Below the pieces are notes generated by a model. The model saw nothing but the letters and a program-made list of their open reading frames with translations. It made no database searches and was not told where the DNA came from. Below, piece after piece: positions 22,811 through 32,398 of a DNA stretch of 64,000 bases. A program made the position numbers and the translations under genes. Numbering within the stretch: the first letter of the stretch is position 1; every line of letters starts with the position of its first letter. This DNA is from Triglochin maritima (Eukaryota > Streptophyta > Magnoliopsida > Alismatales > Juncaginaceae): positions 27,178,501 through 27,242,500 of the forward strand of contig OY821786.1 of assembly GCA_963682175.1 (NCBI GenBank), in the 5' to 3' direction.

Positions 22811-25225
22811 TCAACCGTAATCAGAACTGGATTGAATGACACCATATTGGTGCATGTATCCAGTTGAATTGTTCCCCATGTTGACTTGAGGAAAAGATTC
22901 CACTCTTCTCACTTGAATTGGTTCGCTTATTTGCTCGAGTGATGGTGGTTGAGTAAATGAATCACTCCCTTTTTTCTTACTTCCTTTTTGCTTATGTGAT
23001 GATTTATTTGATTCAGAATTCTGATAAATACGTGCTCTCATCACAACATCACTTGGGTTGCATATTATTTCTGGCTCATTATCAATATGGAAGATATTAA
23101 ATTCTGCTTTTAAGTTCCCGAAAGATAATTGCATGAGCCCATTTCGACAGTTTATTAATGCTTCCGAAGTGGCTAAAAAGGGTCTACCTAGAATTACAGG
23201 GATCTGTCGATTAGGATTTACAACAGGTTCAGTATCAAGTACGACAAAATCCACTAGATAAATGAAGTCACCAACCTTAATCAAAACGTCCTCTACTATA
23301 CCTCTCGGTTTCTTAACAAAACAATCAGCGAATTGGAGGGTTGTCTTAGAGGGTTTCAGTGGACCAAGGTTGAGTTGCTCGTAGACAGAAAATGGGAGTA
23401 AGTTAACGCTTGCACCTAGGTCAAGAAGGGCTTTATTGATAAAAGTATCTCCTATTGAACATGAAATTGTGGGACACCCAGGGTCCTTATATTTTATAGG
23501 AGATGTATTGGAAAGAATAGAGCATATGTTTGCAGTTAAGAATGTCTTCTTTGGTACATTCGTTTTTCTCTTTTTAGTGCACAAATCTTTCAAGAATTTA
23601 GCATAAGCAGGTATTTGTTGAATCATATCTAAGAGTGGAATATTCACCTTAACTTGCTTAAATACTTCTAAGATTTTCTCCATTTGTGCACTTGAGCTCT
23701 TCTTGAGTCTATTGGGAAAAGGGGCTTTAGGAACATAGACTCGCTCAGGTTCAGGTTGAGCTATGAGTTCAGGTTGTGTAGGTGGGTTGGGTTTTTCAAT
23801 TTGGACGTCAGGTTCAATAGTCAGGTCATATGTGGTTGCTTGATGGCTAGATTGATTAGACATTCTAGGGTTTACCACATTGTTATCAACTTGTCGTCCG
23901 GACCGTAATGACACTACTGCATTGATTTGTTGGAACGGTCCTTCCTCGTTAATCATTTGAACCGGTCTGGGGTTGTTATTTCCTGAGGGTGGTTTATAAG
24001 ATTGATATTGATTATTAGTTCTTGGGTTCACCTCAGGTTGACTTGGAAATTGACCCTTTTCTCTTTCACCTACTATTTGCGCTAATTGGCTGACTTGTGT
24101 CTCTAGCCTTTGGAATGATTGGTTGGTTGTTTGTATAAAAGTTTTCATTAAATTTTCCAAGTTTGTCAACCTAACTTCATGATTTCCATTGTTATTACCC
24201 CCAGATGATGTATTATTTTGGTTATATGGGTTTGGTTGTTGTCTAGGAGGTTGACCTTGTTGGTTCCACGAAAAATTGGGATGATTACGCCAACCCAGGT
24301 TGTAGGTTGATGCATAAGGATCATTTCTAGAATGGTTAAACGTGGCATTAACATGTTCCAAGTCTACACAGTCCTCCATTAAATGACCAGTCTGACCACA
24401 TCTAGAGCAAGGGGTAGGGGATGCTTGTCGGGTTTGGTTTTGCAGCTCTAAACTTTCCATTCTACGCATAAGGGTGGCTAGTTTTGCCTCAGCCGCTATG
24501 TTGGCATCTATAGCTAAGACACCTGGTCGGGGTTGACTTGCTATTCTAGATCCAATACTCGGGTTGATGGGTGTTCTAGCATTGTCCCATTGCATACTGT
24601 TTTCAGCTAAATCCTCAAGAAAAGTCCAGGCATCATTTTCGTTTTTCGACATGAAATTCCCTTGGCTCACAGATTCTAGCATAACTCTAGATGTGGATGT
24701 CAATCCCTCATAAATAATTTGGCATAATTGCCATTTTGGAATTCCGTGATGAGGGCATTGGGTCAAGACACTTTTAAATCTTTCAAGATAGGAATAGAAC
24801 GGCTCGCTCTCAGACTGAACGAATGCAACAATTTCATTCCTAATCTTCATAGTCTTATGGTTGGGGAAATATATTTTTAGAAACACTTGAACAAACTCAG
24901 CCCAACTCCTAATAGATCTTTCGGCTAGACTATATAGCCATTTCTTAGCGTCGTCCTTCAGTGCTAGAGGCACGAATTTCAGACGCACTGCCTCCTCAGG
25001 GATATGCTGGTATTGCATAAGAGAGCAGATTTCCTCAAATTCTCTAAGGAAGAGATATGAATCTTCCCTAGAGGTGAACTTAGGCAGCATACTCATGTAT
25101 TGTGCCTTAAGTTCGAAATCGCGACCCGGTATGGTGGGCATGACGATGCACGATGGCTGAGCAGCCATCGTTGGGTAGCACCGATCCCTCAGAGTCATTG
25201 GCGGGTTCACAACATTCTCACCCAT
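22811..25225 (-). CDS. Gag-protease polyprotein of Athila-like element E
   Basis: Encodes the structural Gag and the aspartic protease of an Athila-like element. Gag packages element RNA in cytoplasmic virus-like particles and the protease matures it. The frame is open further upstream, but the first ATG is at 25225 (MGENVVNPPMTLRDRCYP), giving about 804 residues. Capsid (retrotransposon gag) domain: KFVPLALKDDAKKWLYSLAE and FLKIYFPNHKTMKIRNE. CCHC zinc knuckle: CSRCGQTGHLMEDC. Then a proline/glutamine-rich linker, and a protease with active site LLDLGASVNLLPF and the distal ILGRPFLATS motif. A polar tail ends at 22811. RT should follow but is absent. No stops or frameshifts, consistent with a recent insertion. 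Confidence 0.9.
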   Translation of the reverse strand: MGENVVNPPMTLRDRCYPTMAAQPSCIVMPTIPGRDFELKAQYMSMLPKFTSREDSYLFLREFEEICSLMQYQHIPEEAVRLKFVPLALKDDAKKWLYSLAERSIRSWAEFVQVFLKIYFPNHKTMKIRNEIVAFVQSESEPFYSYLERFKSVLTQCPHHGIPKWQLCQIIYEGLTSTSRVMLESVSQGNFMSKNENDAWTFLEDLAENSMQWDNARTPINPSIGSRIASQPRPGVLAIDANIAAEAKLATLMRRMESLELQNQTRQASPTPCSRCGQTGHLMEDCVDLEHVNATFNHSRNDPYASTYNLGWRNHPNFSWNQQGQPPRQQPNPYNQNNTSSGGNNNGNHEVRLTNLENLMKTFIQTTNQSFQRLETQVSQLAQIVGEREKGQFPSQPEVNPRTNNQYQSYKPPSGNNNPRPVQMINEEGPFQQINAVVSLRSGRQVDNNVVNPRMSNQSSHQATTYDLTIEPDVQIEKPNPPTQPELIAQPEPERVYVPKAPFPNRLKKSSSAQMEKILEVFKQVKVNIPLLDMIQQIPAYAKFLKDLCTKKRKTNVPKKTFLTANICSILSNTSPIKYKDPGCPTISCSIGDTFINKALLDLGASVNLLPFSVYEQLNLGPLKPSKTTLQFADCFVKKPRGIVEDVLIKVGDFIYLVDFVVLDTEPVVNPNRQIPVILGRPFLATSEALINCRNGLMQLSFGNLKAEFNIFHIDNEPEIICNPSDVVMRARIYQNSESNKSSHKQKGSKKKGSDSFTQPPSLEQISEPIQVRRVESFPQVNMGNNSTGYMHQYGVIQSSSDYG

Positions 25226-26643
25226 TGGATCCGGGTGAGGTGGTGCAACAGGTGGATTGGGGTTAAGCTCCAGACTGGAATCTAGATGAACTCGTGAGAG
25301 TCGATTACTCAAGTCCCGAATCCAAATCTGAGTGCACCGGGTTGAATCAATTTTTGAATTCAAATTCGAAATTTAAATTCGAAATTTAATTTCAAGAATT
25401 AATTACAATTTTTTTTTTAATTTTCGTTTTTTTTAAAAGGGAAACAAACAATAGAATGGGCAAGATGAGAAAGGAATCCTAATCTAGAGAATTTAGGTGA
25501 GAAGAGAAAGAAGACTCATATGAGAAAGGAAACTTAACTCTAAGGATAGAAAAGAGGGTTGGTCAGAAATTTCCTGAACAAGCACGGTTCAAACAATCCT
25601 AGACCTAGTGTCACTTAAATCTAGACGACTCCTAACTGGTTGAGTCGAATTGATTTGCTTGATTCACCTCCCTCACCAATCAAACCAAATTGGCCAGGTA
25701 GTGTATAGCTAGTGGGGGCGCTTCCGACAGAGTCGGTGCCAATTAGACAACCACTTCGCTTGGAAGACTCTCGTCAACACAAAAACACTTCCTAGACACC
25801 AAATTGAATTCGATCGGCTTCAGGTCATAGCAAGTCAAACCAATTCTTCTCCTTAATTGAGTCCGAGTCCTTAGGGGCCAATGTCTAATTGATTTTAAAT
25901 TTTAAGGCTTGGGTGACACTTTAGGGTTGTGATTTGTGGGCCACGGAAGGGTGATGAAATCCCCACCGTATCTTTTCCTACGGAGTTGCCCTTAAAGTGT
26001 TTTAACTTAGATCTAGCAAAGATAGTCAAACAATGGTCTTTTTAATGGGGGCAATTGCAAGGTTGTATGCAAATTAAATTATATGCTTAAATGCAGTCGT
26101 TAAAAACCGCGATACGTACCTTGCCTCCAGCACTCTTCAACAGAAATTGATTTGCAAGAATTTAGCAAGAATAATGCAAACAAAACATTATATGATGCAT
26201 GCACTAAGGTCTTTCTAATTTTGCGAATTTTAGGTCAGAGTTGAAATATTGCCAATTATGGAATTTTAAACCCTAACACGTGCAATTCTACGAAAGGAAA
26301 CTTTTCAACAATTCAGATTTTACGAGAAAGGCAAGAAAAGTTACCTCCGCAATGCTCAGTCGGGTTCGCCGCCCGCTCTCGGAGATTCCAGTAGCTTACT
26401 GCGACCACCCAGAGATGCCGACGATGCCCCAGAAATTTGAAGACCAGAACCCACACTGGTGCGGCGATTCCGCCGCCAGTCACCTTGTAGATGCGGCGAT
26501 TCCGCCGCCCAAGTGTCTCAGAACGCTCCCGGATTTCGCCGCGCGCTCTGTTGTCTCCTGCTACACAAATTCAAATACTTAGATCGCGCACAACGTAGAC
26601 AGGATAAAATCGAAAACACAAAAACACAAAATCTGCGTCGCCT
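25226..26643 (-). other. 5' leader of element E
   Basis: Untranslated region between the primer-binding site and gag (minus strand). It carries two hairpins, GCGGCG-ATTC-CGCCGC, at 26461-26476 and 26493-26508, matching the hairpins of its own LTR. Near 25365-25400 there are palindromic AAATTTAAATTCGAAATTT-type repeats, followed by a T-run. The short frames here are not supported as genes. Confidence 0.7.
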
Positions 26644-26660
26644 CCCCGGCAACGGCGCCA
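26644..26660 (-). promoter_or_regulatory. Primer-binding site of E (tRNA-Asp)
   Basis: Minus strand reads TGGCGCCGTTGCCGGGG, an exact complement of the 3' end of plant tRNA-Asp including CCA. It lies 6 nt (AGTTTT) from the LTR end, the same spacing as in C and D. Confidence 0.93.
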
Positions 26661-26666
26661 AAAACT

Positions 26667-27895
26667 TGATGAGAATTAAAATTTATACCGCAAGTGCACG
26701 GCGTCAATGAAGACGTGGCAAATACGGGTCGAACACAAGGAGGGAGAGATTCTGTTTTTAGTGTGATTTCGATTGGAGAAAAGAAAGAGAGAAGAAATAA
26801 ATGGGTTTTGAAATTTTTGGGTTTTAGTTATTTAAAGCAAGAAACAAAAACAATTAAAACTAAAGCAAGAACAAAGAAGTGAATTCCGTTGGGTGGAGGA
26901 TTAGATTTAAGGTTTAGATTAGAGAATTCAGAAACTTATAATGAATCATATTAGTTATAAAGCATTACATGATAAATGATTTAACATAAACTCAAGTAAT
27001 CAAAACATACTAATACAAAATTAAAATAATAACATCTTCTCTTCTCATCACCCTAAATCCGTCACCCCCACCCTTTGGAAGGAGTTAGAAACTCATGGAG
27101 GGAGGAAGAAGAAGGGATCCTAGAGACATTAAAAGAAAACTAAAACAAGAATTAAAAGAACAGAATTTTATTGCTAAAAAGAAGATTACAAGACAAAGAC
27201 TAAAAATAAAAACCTAAGACTAAGGACCAAGGACCCTTCTAACATCGTTTTCGGGTCTATTTATAGTTGTTACAAGAGACCTAAGTATAGAATTGGAGAG
27301 TACACGTGTCCAGACACGACTGGTCAAAATTGGAGCACACGGATCGACTAGGGGGCGGCGTTTCCGCCGCATGATGCATGTAATGTGCGGCGATTTCGCC
27401 GCATGATCTCCTCAGATTTAATCCGGATTTTGGTTGAATGTTTATGGTATGATTTGATCCACCTTTACGCGTCTGGATTGATTCTTTCCATTCTTTTGAA
27501 CTCCGGATTAATTCTTTCACATATTTGGAGATATACATTGATTTTTCTATATATTTTCTCCAAGAGAATAAAAGCTACTCGTGATTTGCACTTAGGTCCT
27601 TGACTTTTTGCAGTTAAGTCCCCGGCTACTTTTGTGCTTAAGTCCTTGTTCTTTTTGCAATTAGGACTTGAATGCTTTTATGCTTGGATACATTTCCATT
27701 CGTAACCCGATAATATTGAACTTGGTCTTTATGATAGAAATGAGTCTTTTGCACGCGTTTATGCTCGGGATGTGGGTAAATTGCATTCAGGTCCCTGTAT
27801 TCTGTAAATAAGACTAAACACATACCTTAGTAGCATTTATTGATGTAAAAGTAATCTAAATGAAAGACATATGATGCAATGTATGCAATGCATCA
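26667..27895 (-). repeat. 5' LTR of element E
   Basis: 1229 bp, near-identical to 20476-21704 (offset 6191). TATA box at 27258-27265, hairpins at 27355-27370 and 27386-27403. The outer end ...GCATCA is followed directly by the TSD ATTCT. Confidence 0.92.
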
Positions 27896-27900
27896 ATTCT

Positions 27901-28199
27901 ACACCCACCTCTTTGCATGTGTGCACTCGCTCCACCCCTTAGGGGTTTTCCCATTTCTGTATTCCAGCATTCTTCCTTTGTTCTTAGTTTAGTTGTTATT
28001 CCATCGTCTGTTTGTTTCGTTCGCATTTCATACTTCTTAGTGTAGCGTAGTCTAGATTAGCATAAACAACTTTCTTCCCCCTCTTTTTGCCACTTGATTT
28101 CTGATAAACAAGAGGCTGCTCACCTCCCTGAGGACGACCCGTACTAGCCACCGCTTCATCGCGGCCGTGCACTTGCGGTTTAATATAAAACGTTCAACA
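27901..28199 (+). repeat. 5' LTR of C, second part
   Basis: Last 299 bp of the interrupted LTR, ending ...GTTCAACA. Collinear with 35124-35422 of the 3' LTR. Confidence 0.92.
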
Positions 28200-28205
28200 A
28201 GTTTT

Positions 28206-28222
28206 TGGCGCTATTGCCGGGG
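28206..28222 (+). promoter_or_regulatory. Primer-binding site of C (tRNA-Asp, two mismatches)
   Basis: TGGCGCTATTGCCGGGG, 6 nt after the LTR. Compared with the perfect site in D and E, the central CG is TA. Either post-insertion CpG decay or an altered site inherited during replication could explain this. Confidence 0.85.
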
Positions 28223-29409
28223 AGGTGCCAGTCCAGACTCTTGTTTGGACGATTCGAGTGGATTTAATTTTTGTTTTGTAGTTTTTCTTTTTTTCAGGAG
28301 ACTTGGAGTGGTCAGGAGGAGCACCTGGAGAAGTTTTGAAGCAAGCTGGGCACTGTAGACCGCCAATCAGCGGCCTTAGACCGCCAATTGGCGGTCTGGT
28401 AAGCTCAGCTTGCTCTCTTATTTCTTTGGTCTGTTTACTTTATCTGATATAGTGGTCTGGGATTTAATTTGGCATGTTTTGACTTATAGTTTGTTCCCAG
28501 ATCCATAATCAACCTCCTTTAAGCAACTTGGACCCTAAAACTCAAAGCAAAAGATTAGGCATTATTTTTGTTTAGGCCATGCATCATGTATGTGACTTAG
28601 GCATTTAGATTGTCTTTTATCTTAGCTTCATTTTCTGTTGCTGAGAGCTGGCGTGAGGTACGCACCTTCTACTCTCATTCATGCATTTCGTATGAACATG
28701 CATTAGTTAGTAGGAAGTGCATTGCAACAAGTGTGAGTTGAGCGTTGTTTGGAGAGTCGATTGCTAGATTTAGGACTCCAAAACGCTACTAAGGAGGGGC
28801 TGTCCCGTAAAAGATAAGGTGGGGGATTTCATCACCCTTTCCTTCGCCCCAAAAACCACACTAATCAAGAGCCTAATTTTAAAATCAAGTAGACATTGAC
28901 CCTAAGGATCTTGGACGCATTAGGAGAGTGATCCGGTCCCGACCGTCATGACCTGATCGGTGTTGCCCACTTTGTCGATAGTAGGAGAGACGAGATCCCC
29001 GGATCTTGGCTCACTTGCTGGGCTTTGTCGTCCTCGTTGTAGGGAGGTGAGGCGTGTTGAGGCCGTGTGACCTCGCAGTTAGGCGTCGTCTAGCTGTAAC
29101 GACCTATAGCGACCTTAGGATTGCTTGAGCCTTGTTTGCTTGTGTGCTTCTACCTGTACCCATCCACCGTAGCATAAGGACTTCTTCCTTTCTCTCCTGA
29201 GTCCTTCTTTCTCTCCTGTGTTCCCCCGTCTTCTCCTCTACGCACATTCTTTCTTTCAAAAAAAATGGTTTGTGTGTGTGCACCGTTGTGCATGCTTTCG
29301 TGGACACGAGACGAGAGTGGTCGTTTGACGAGGAGCGTTGTCAATCCGGCTTCGGTCATCGATTTCTCGACACCTTCCTCCTCTCGTGTCGCACGTAGTT
29401 CGGGTCCAA
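28223..29409 (+). other. 5' leader of element C
   Basis: About 1.2-kb untranslated leader, homologous throughout to 44030-45142 of D. Two hairpins: GACCGCCAATCAGCGGCC (28358-28375) and GACCGCCAATTGGCGGTC (28379-28396). The ATG at 29265 is in frame with gag, but the segment up to 29409 shows no gag-like sequence. Confidence 0.75.
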
Positions 29410-31082
29410 TGGCTGCTAATTTCCGTGAGGAGGAGCAGTTGCTGGACCCGCCTGCTCCACCTGTTCTTCCAGTTGTCGTTCCCATACCTCTTCGTGATCG
29501 ATGCTACCCGAGCCGTACCGCTCTACCCTCATGCATCGTATTACCAGAGGCTAATGGGAACCATTTTGAGGTTAAGCCTCAATTCATTTCCATGCTCCCT
29601 CGCTTCACTGGGAAAGGTGACCCCTATATCTTTCTCAGGGAATTTGAGGAGGTCGGTGCTATGTTTAAGCTGCCACAACTTAGCACAGACTCCATCCATC
29701 TTAGGCTCGTTCCTTTTGCACTAAAGGATGACGCCAAGAAGTGGTTGTACAGCAACCAGGCGAATGCCTTTAGGACTTGGGATGAGTTTCAATCTGCCTT
29801 CCTTAAGAAGTACTTCCCAAATCATCGGACTCAAAAATTGAGGAACGAAATCAATTCGTTCTATCAACTTGAGACCGAGACATTTCATGCATATCTAGAG
29901 AGGTTCAAGGAGCTACTATCCTCATGCCCTCACCATGGCATTGAGTTGTGGCGCCTTTGTCAGATTGTGTACGAGGGTCTTCACATCCCGTCCATAACGC
30001 TCCTTGAGTCCATGTGTCAAGGAGAGTTCTTAGGAAAGGATGAAAGGGAGGCATGGGCCTTCCTAGAAGACCTCGCTGAGAAAACCATGCAATGGGAGAG
30101 TGTGAGGGAACCACCTGCATCATCTAGTATAGGAGCGAGGATCGCGAATGCAAACTCAACTCGATCGGGTTCCGCATTTGCTATCGATACCACTACGGCC
30201 ACCGAGGCACGCATGGCGGCCTTAATGCGCCGTATGGATTCGATTGAGCTCCAAAACCAACAAAGTGCACCTCACATGTCCACATCTGGTCCAGTTCCCT
30301 GTCATTCATGTGGTAGGATAGGTCATGTAGAAAGCGAGTGTGAGTCCATTCCTCCTGAGATGGAGCGTGTCAACGTCGTCTACGATAGAGCCAGGAATGA
30401 CCCATACTCATCATCTTATAATCCTGGATGGAGGAACCACCCCAATTTTTCATGGAATCAAACTAATGCCCCGGGTGGTCCTCCAAACTCCTCTAGACCA
30501 CCTTACCAATCACACCAACCTCCCATGCATGCGCATTCCTATCAGCCACCCCAAGCGCAAACCACCAATCAATCGGGTTTCCCAAATTCCAATAATATGG
30601 AAACCCAATTCAATTCGCTTGAGACCTTGACTCGTGGACTTGAAAACTCAATGAAAAAATTTATGTCTACCACAGGTCAAGTTCTCACTTCAAATCAGCA
30701 GACCATGAAATCTCTAGAGCTTCAGATGGGCCAATTGGCTCAGTCTGTACATGAAAGAGAGAGAGGGTCTTTTCCTAGCCAGCCTGAGGCTAACCCCCGT
30801 ATGTACCAACAACAACACATGCAAAATGAGAATGTGGTACCTCGGGGGAGGCAAGTGAACCATGTGGAGGAACCTGTTCACCATGTCAATTCCATTGTGA
30901 CCTTAAGGAATGGAAAACAGGTTGACAATCACATCTCCTTGCCACAACAACCACCATCTATGCAGCCCCCAGTGGGAATGGTGGTGAAGAAGAAGCTGAG
31001 GGTGAGGGTAATACACCAAAGCTTTCTTCTCAGGCACAGCAGAAAACCTACCTGCCAAAAGCTCACTATCCAAGTAGGTTAA
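29410..31082 (+). CDS. Gag of Athila-like element C
   Basis: Structural Gag protein of the element. I favour ATG 29410 (MAANFREEEQLLDPPAPP); an in-frame ATG at 29265 would add 48 residues without conservation to E. Motifs in order: LRDRCYPSRTALPSCIVLP, the capsid block FALKDDAKKWLYSNQANAF and YFPNHRTQKLRNEINSF, a CCHC zinc knuckle CHSCGRIGHVESEC, NPGWRNHPNFSWNQ, and a P/Q-rich linker with QMGQLAQSVHERERGSFPSQ. Up to about residue 525 it is collinear with the E polyprotein. The last 30 or so residues are off-frame sequence: the homologous linker continues in the -1 frame (from about 30926) into protease. Confidence 0.88.
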
Positions 31083-32398
31083 ACAAAAAGCAGAGTGACA
31101 ACATGGACAAGATAGTAGAGGTGTTTAAGCAAGTAAAGGTTAACATCCCCTTGTTGGATGTCATCCAACAAATACCTCAATATGCCAAAGTGTTGAAGGA
31201 TCTCTGCACAACCAAGAGGAAGACCAATGTTCCTAAGAAAGCATTCTTGTCTGCAAATATCAGCTCACTTTTGTCAAATCCTACCTACACAAAATACAAG
31301 GACCCTGGGTGTCCTACTATTCAGTGTACGATAGGGGACACTAGATTGAGCAATGTTTTGCTTGATTTAGGATCAGCGGTCAACCTCCTCCCATTCTCTA
31401 TTTATCAACAGTTGAACTTGGGAGAATTGAAACCAACTAAGATCACCCTCCAATTAGCGGATAGATCCATTCGTATTCCCATGTGGATTATCGAGGACGT
31501 GCTTATCAAAGTTGGAGATTTTATATTTCCAGTCGATTTTGTTGTCCTCGATACCAATCCTGTTGCGAACACCCACTCTCAAATACCTTTGATTTTGGGT
31601 AGACCATTTCTGGCAACCTCCAATGCCTTGATTAATTGTAGAAATGGTCTCATGAAGCTCTCATTCAGTAACATGAGTGCCGAGTTTCATGTGTTCAACT
31701 CTGGTAAGCAACAGGAACCCATGGATGAACCTTTAAATCTAAATCTCATCCGCCAATTGGAGAAAGCACCACAAAATCAACGAACACCCCTAACCCCAAT
31801 GCAACCCGTTGAGAATGTTCGAGGGCCCAGCGAAAACTCATTGCCTGTCTTCGCAATGCAACAGAGTGAGCTGGCCTCGAACATGAATGTCCAAAGGGAG
31901 TGTTCGTTGCATGATTCAGTTGAGAGTACTAGTGAGAGTGAGACACCTCATCATATGCCTATACCAGAAGGTGTCTCTACCTCATGTCCCACGGCCATTG
32001 AGCCATTTGAGCTTCATATTGACTCCAACAAGGACCCACCTATGACCGAGCTTATGCTTGATGATCTAAATGATGGTGGGAGGTCCTTGTTGGATGACTT
32101 GGGGAGAAGCCCCATTCTTAGTGATGCAGGTCTGCTGCATCCATCGAATGAGCTTGAGGAACTCATTCCGATGCACCCGCCTATTGGTTGGAGGGTTTTC
32201 TTCGATGAGCAATTAAACCCTAGTGAGGCAACACAACTTCATTCTTTGTTGCCCACACCCAACCAATATCATGAGGGGTTCGAGCCTTTCAGCTTTGACC
32301 TGTCACCCCTCATGACACCTCAGAGTACCAGTGGAGTTTGCCCATCTCGGCAAGTCTCTGGTCCTCCTGACTTGATGTTCTCATTTGATGTTCCTTGA
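30926..32398 (+). CDS. Protease plus C-terminal GWRV domain of element C
   Basis: Open frame in -1 relative to gag, overlapping it from 30926 to 31082; the first ATG is at 31103. The N-terminal half is an Athila aspartic protease (VFKQVKVNIPLLDVIQQIP, DPGCPTIQCTIGDT, active-site region LLDLGSAVNLLPF, ILGRPFLATSNA). The active site reads DLGSA instead of the DLGAS of E. RT does not follow. Instead there are about 230 residues of acidic, proline-rich sequence with PTAIEPFELHIDSNKDPP and ELIPMHPPIGWRVFFDEQ near the end. This tail is homologous to the C-terminus of the ORF in element D. Translation would require a frameshift or internal initiation; alternatively a 1-nt indel broke a fused gag-pro frame like that of E. 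Confidence 0.82.
   Translation, partial: QSHLLATTTTIYAAPSGNGGEEEAEGEGNTPKLSSQAQQKTYLPKAHYPSRLNKKQSDNMDKIVEVFKQVKVNIPLLDVIQQIPQYAKVLKDLCTTKRKTNVPKKAFLSANISSLLSNPTYTKYKDPGCPTIQCTIGDTRLSNVLLDLGSAVNLLPFSIYQQLNLGELKPTKITLQLADRSIRIPMWIIEDVLIKVGDFIFPVDFVVLDTNPVANTHSQIPLILGRPFLATSNALINCRNGLMKLSFSNMSAEFHVFNSGKQQEPMDEPLNLNLIRQLEKAPQNQRTPLTPMQPVENVRGPSENSLPVFAMQQSELASNMNVQRECSLHDSVESTSESETPHHMPIPEGVSTSCPTAIEPFELHIDSNKDPPMTELMLDDLNDGGRSLLDDLGRSPILSDAGLLHPSNELEELIPMHPPIGWRVFFDEQLNPSEATQLHSLLPTPNQYHEGFEPFSFDLSPLMTPQSTSGVCPSRQVSGPPDLMFSFDVP

Larger units (their letters stand above)
20476..27895 (-). mobile_element. Athila-like non-autonomous element E, nested in the 5' LTR of C
   Basis: 7420-bp LTR element on the minus strand with perfect TSD ATTCT (20471-20475 and 27896-27900). 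The uninterrupted target is visible in the 3' LTR of C around 35120. LTRs are 1229 bp each (20476-21704 and 26667-27895) and differ at about 6 sites (0.5%). The primer-binding site complementary to tRNA-Asp lies at 26644-26660, and the polypurine tract at 21709-21719. One long open gag-protease frame is present; RT, RNase H and integrase are absent from the 5-kb interior. It is intact apart from the missing pol and is younger than C, as the nesting requires. Confidence 0.93.

Noticed and set aside
29104..29485. Two minus-strand frames overlapping the C leader and gag start
   Set aside because: Opposite strand to a well-supported gag and not conserved in D.
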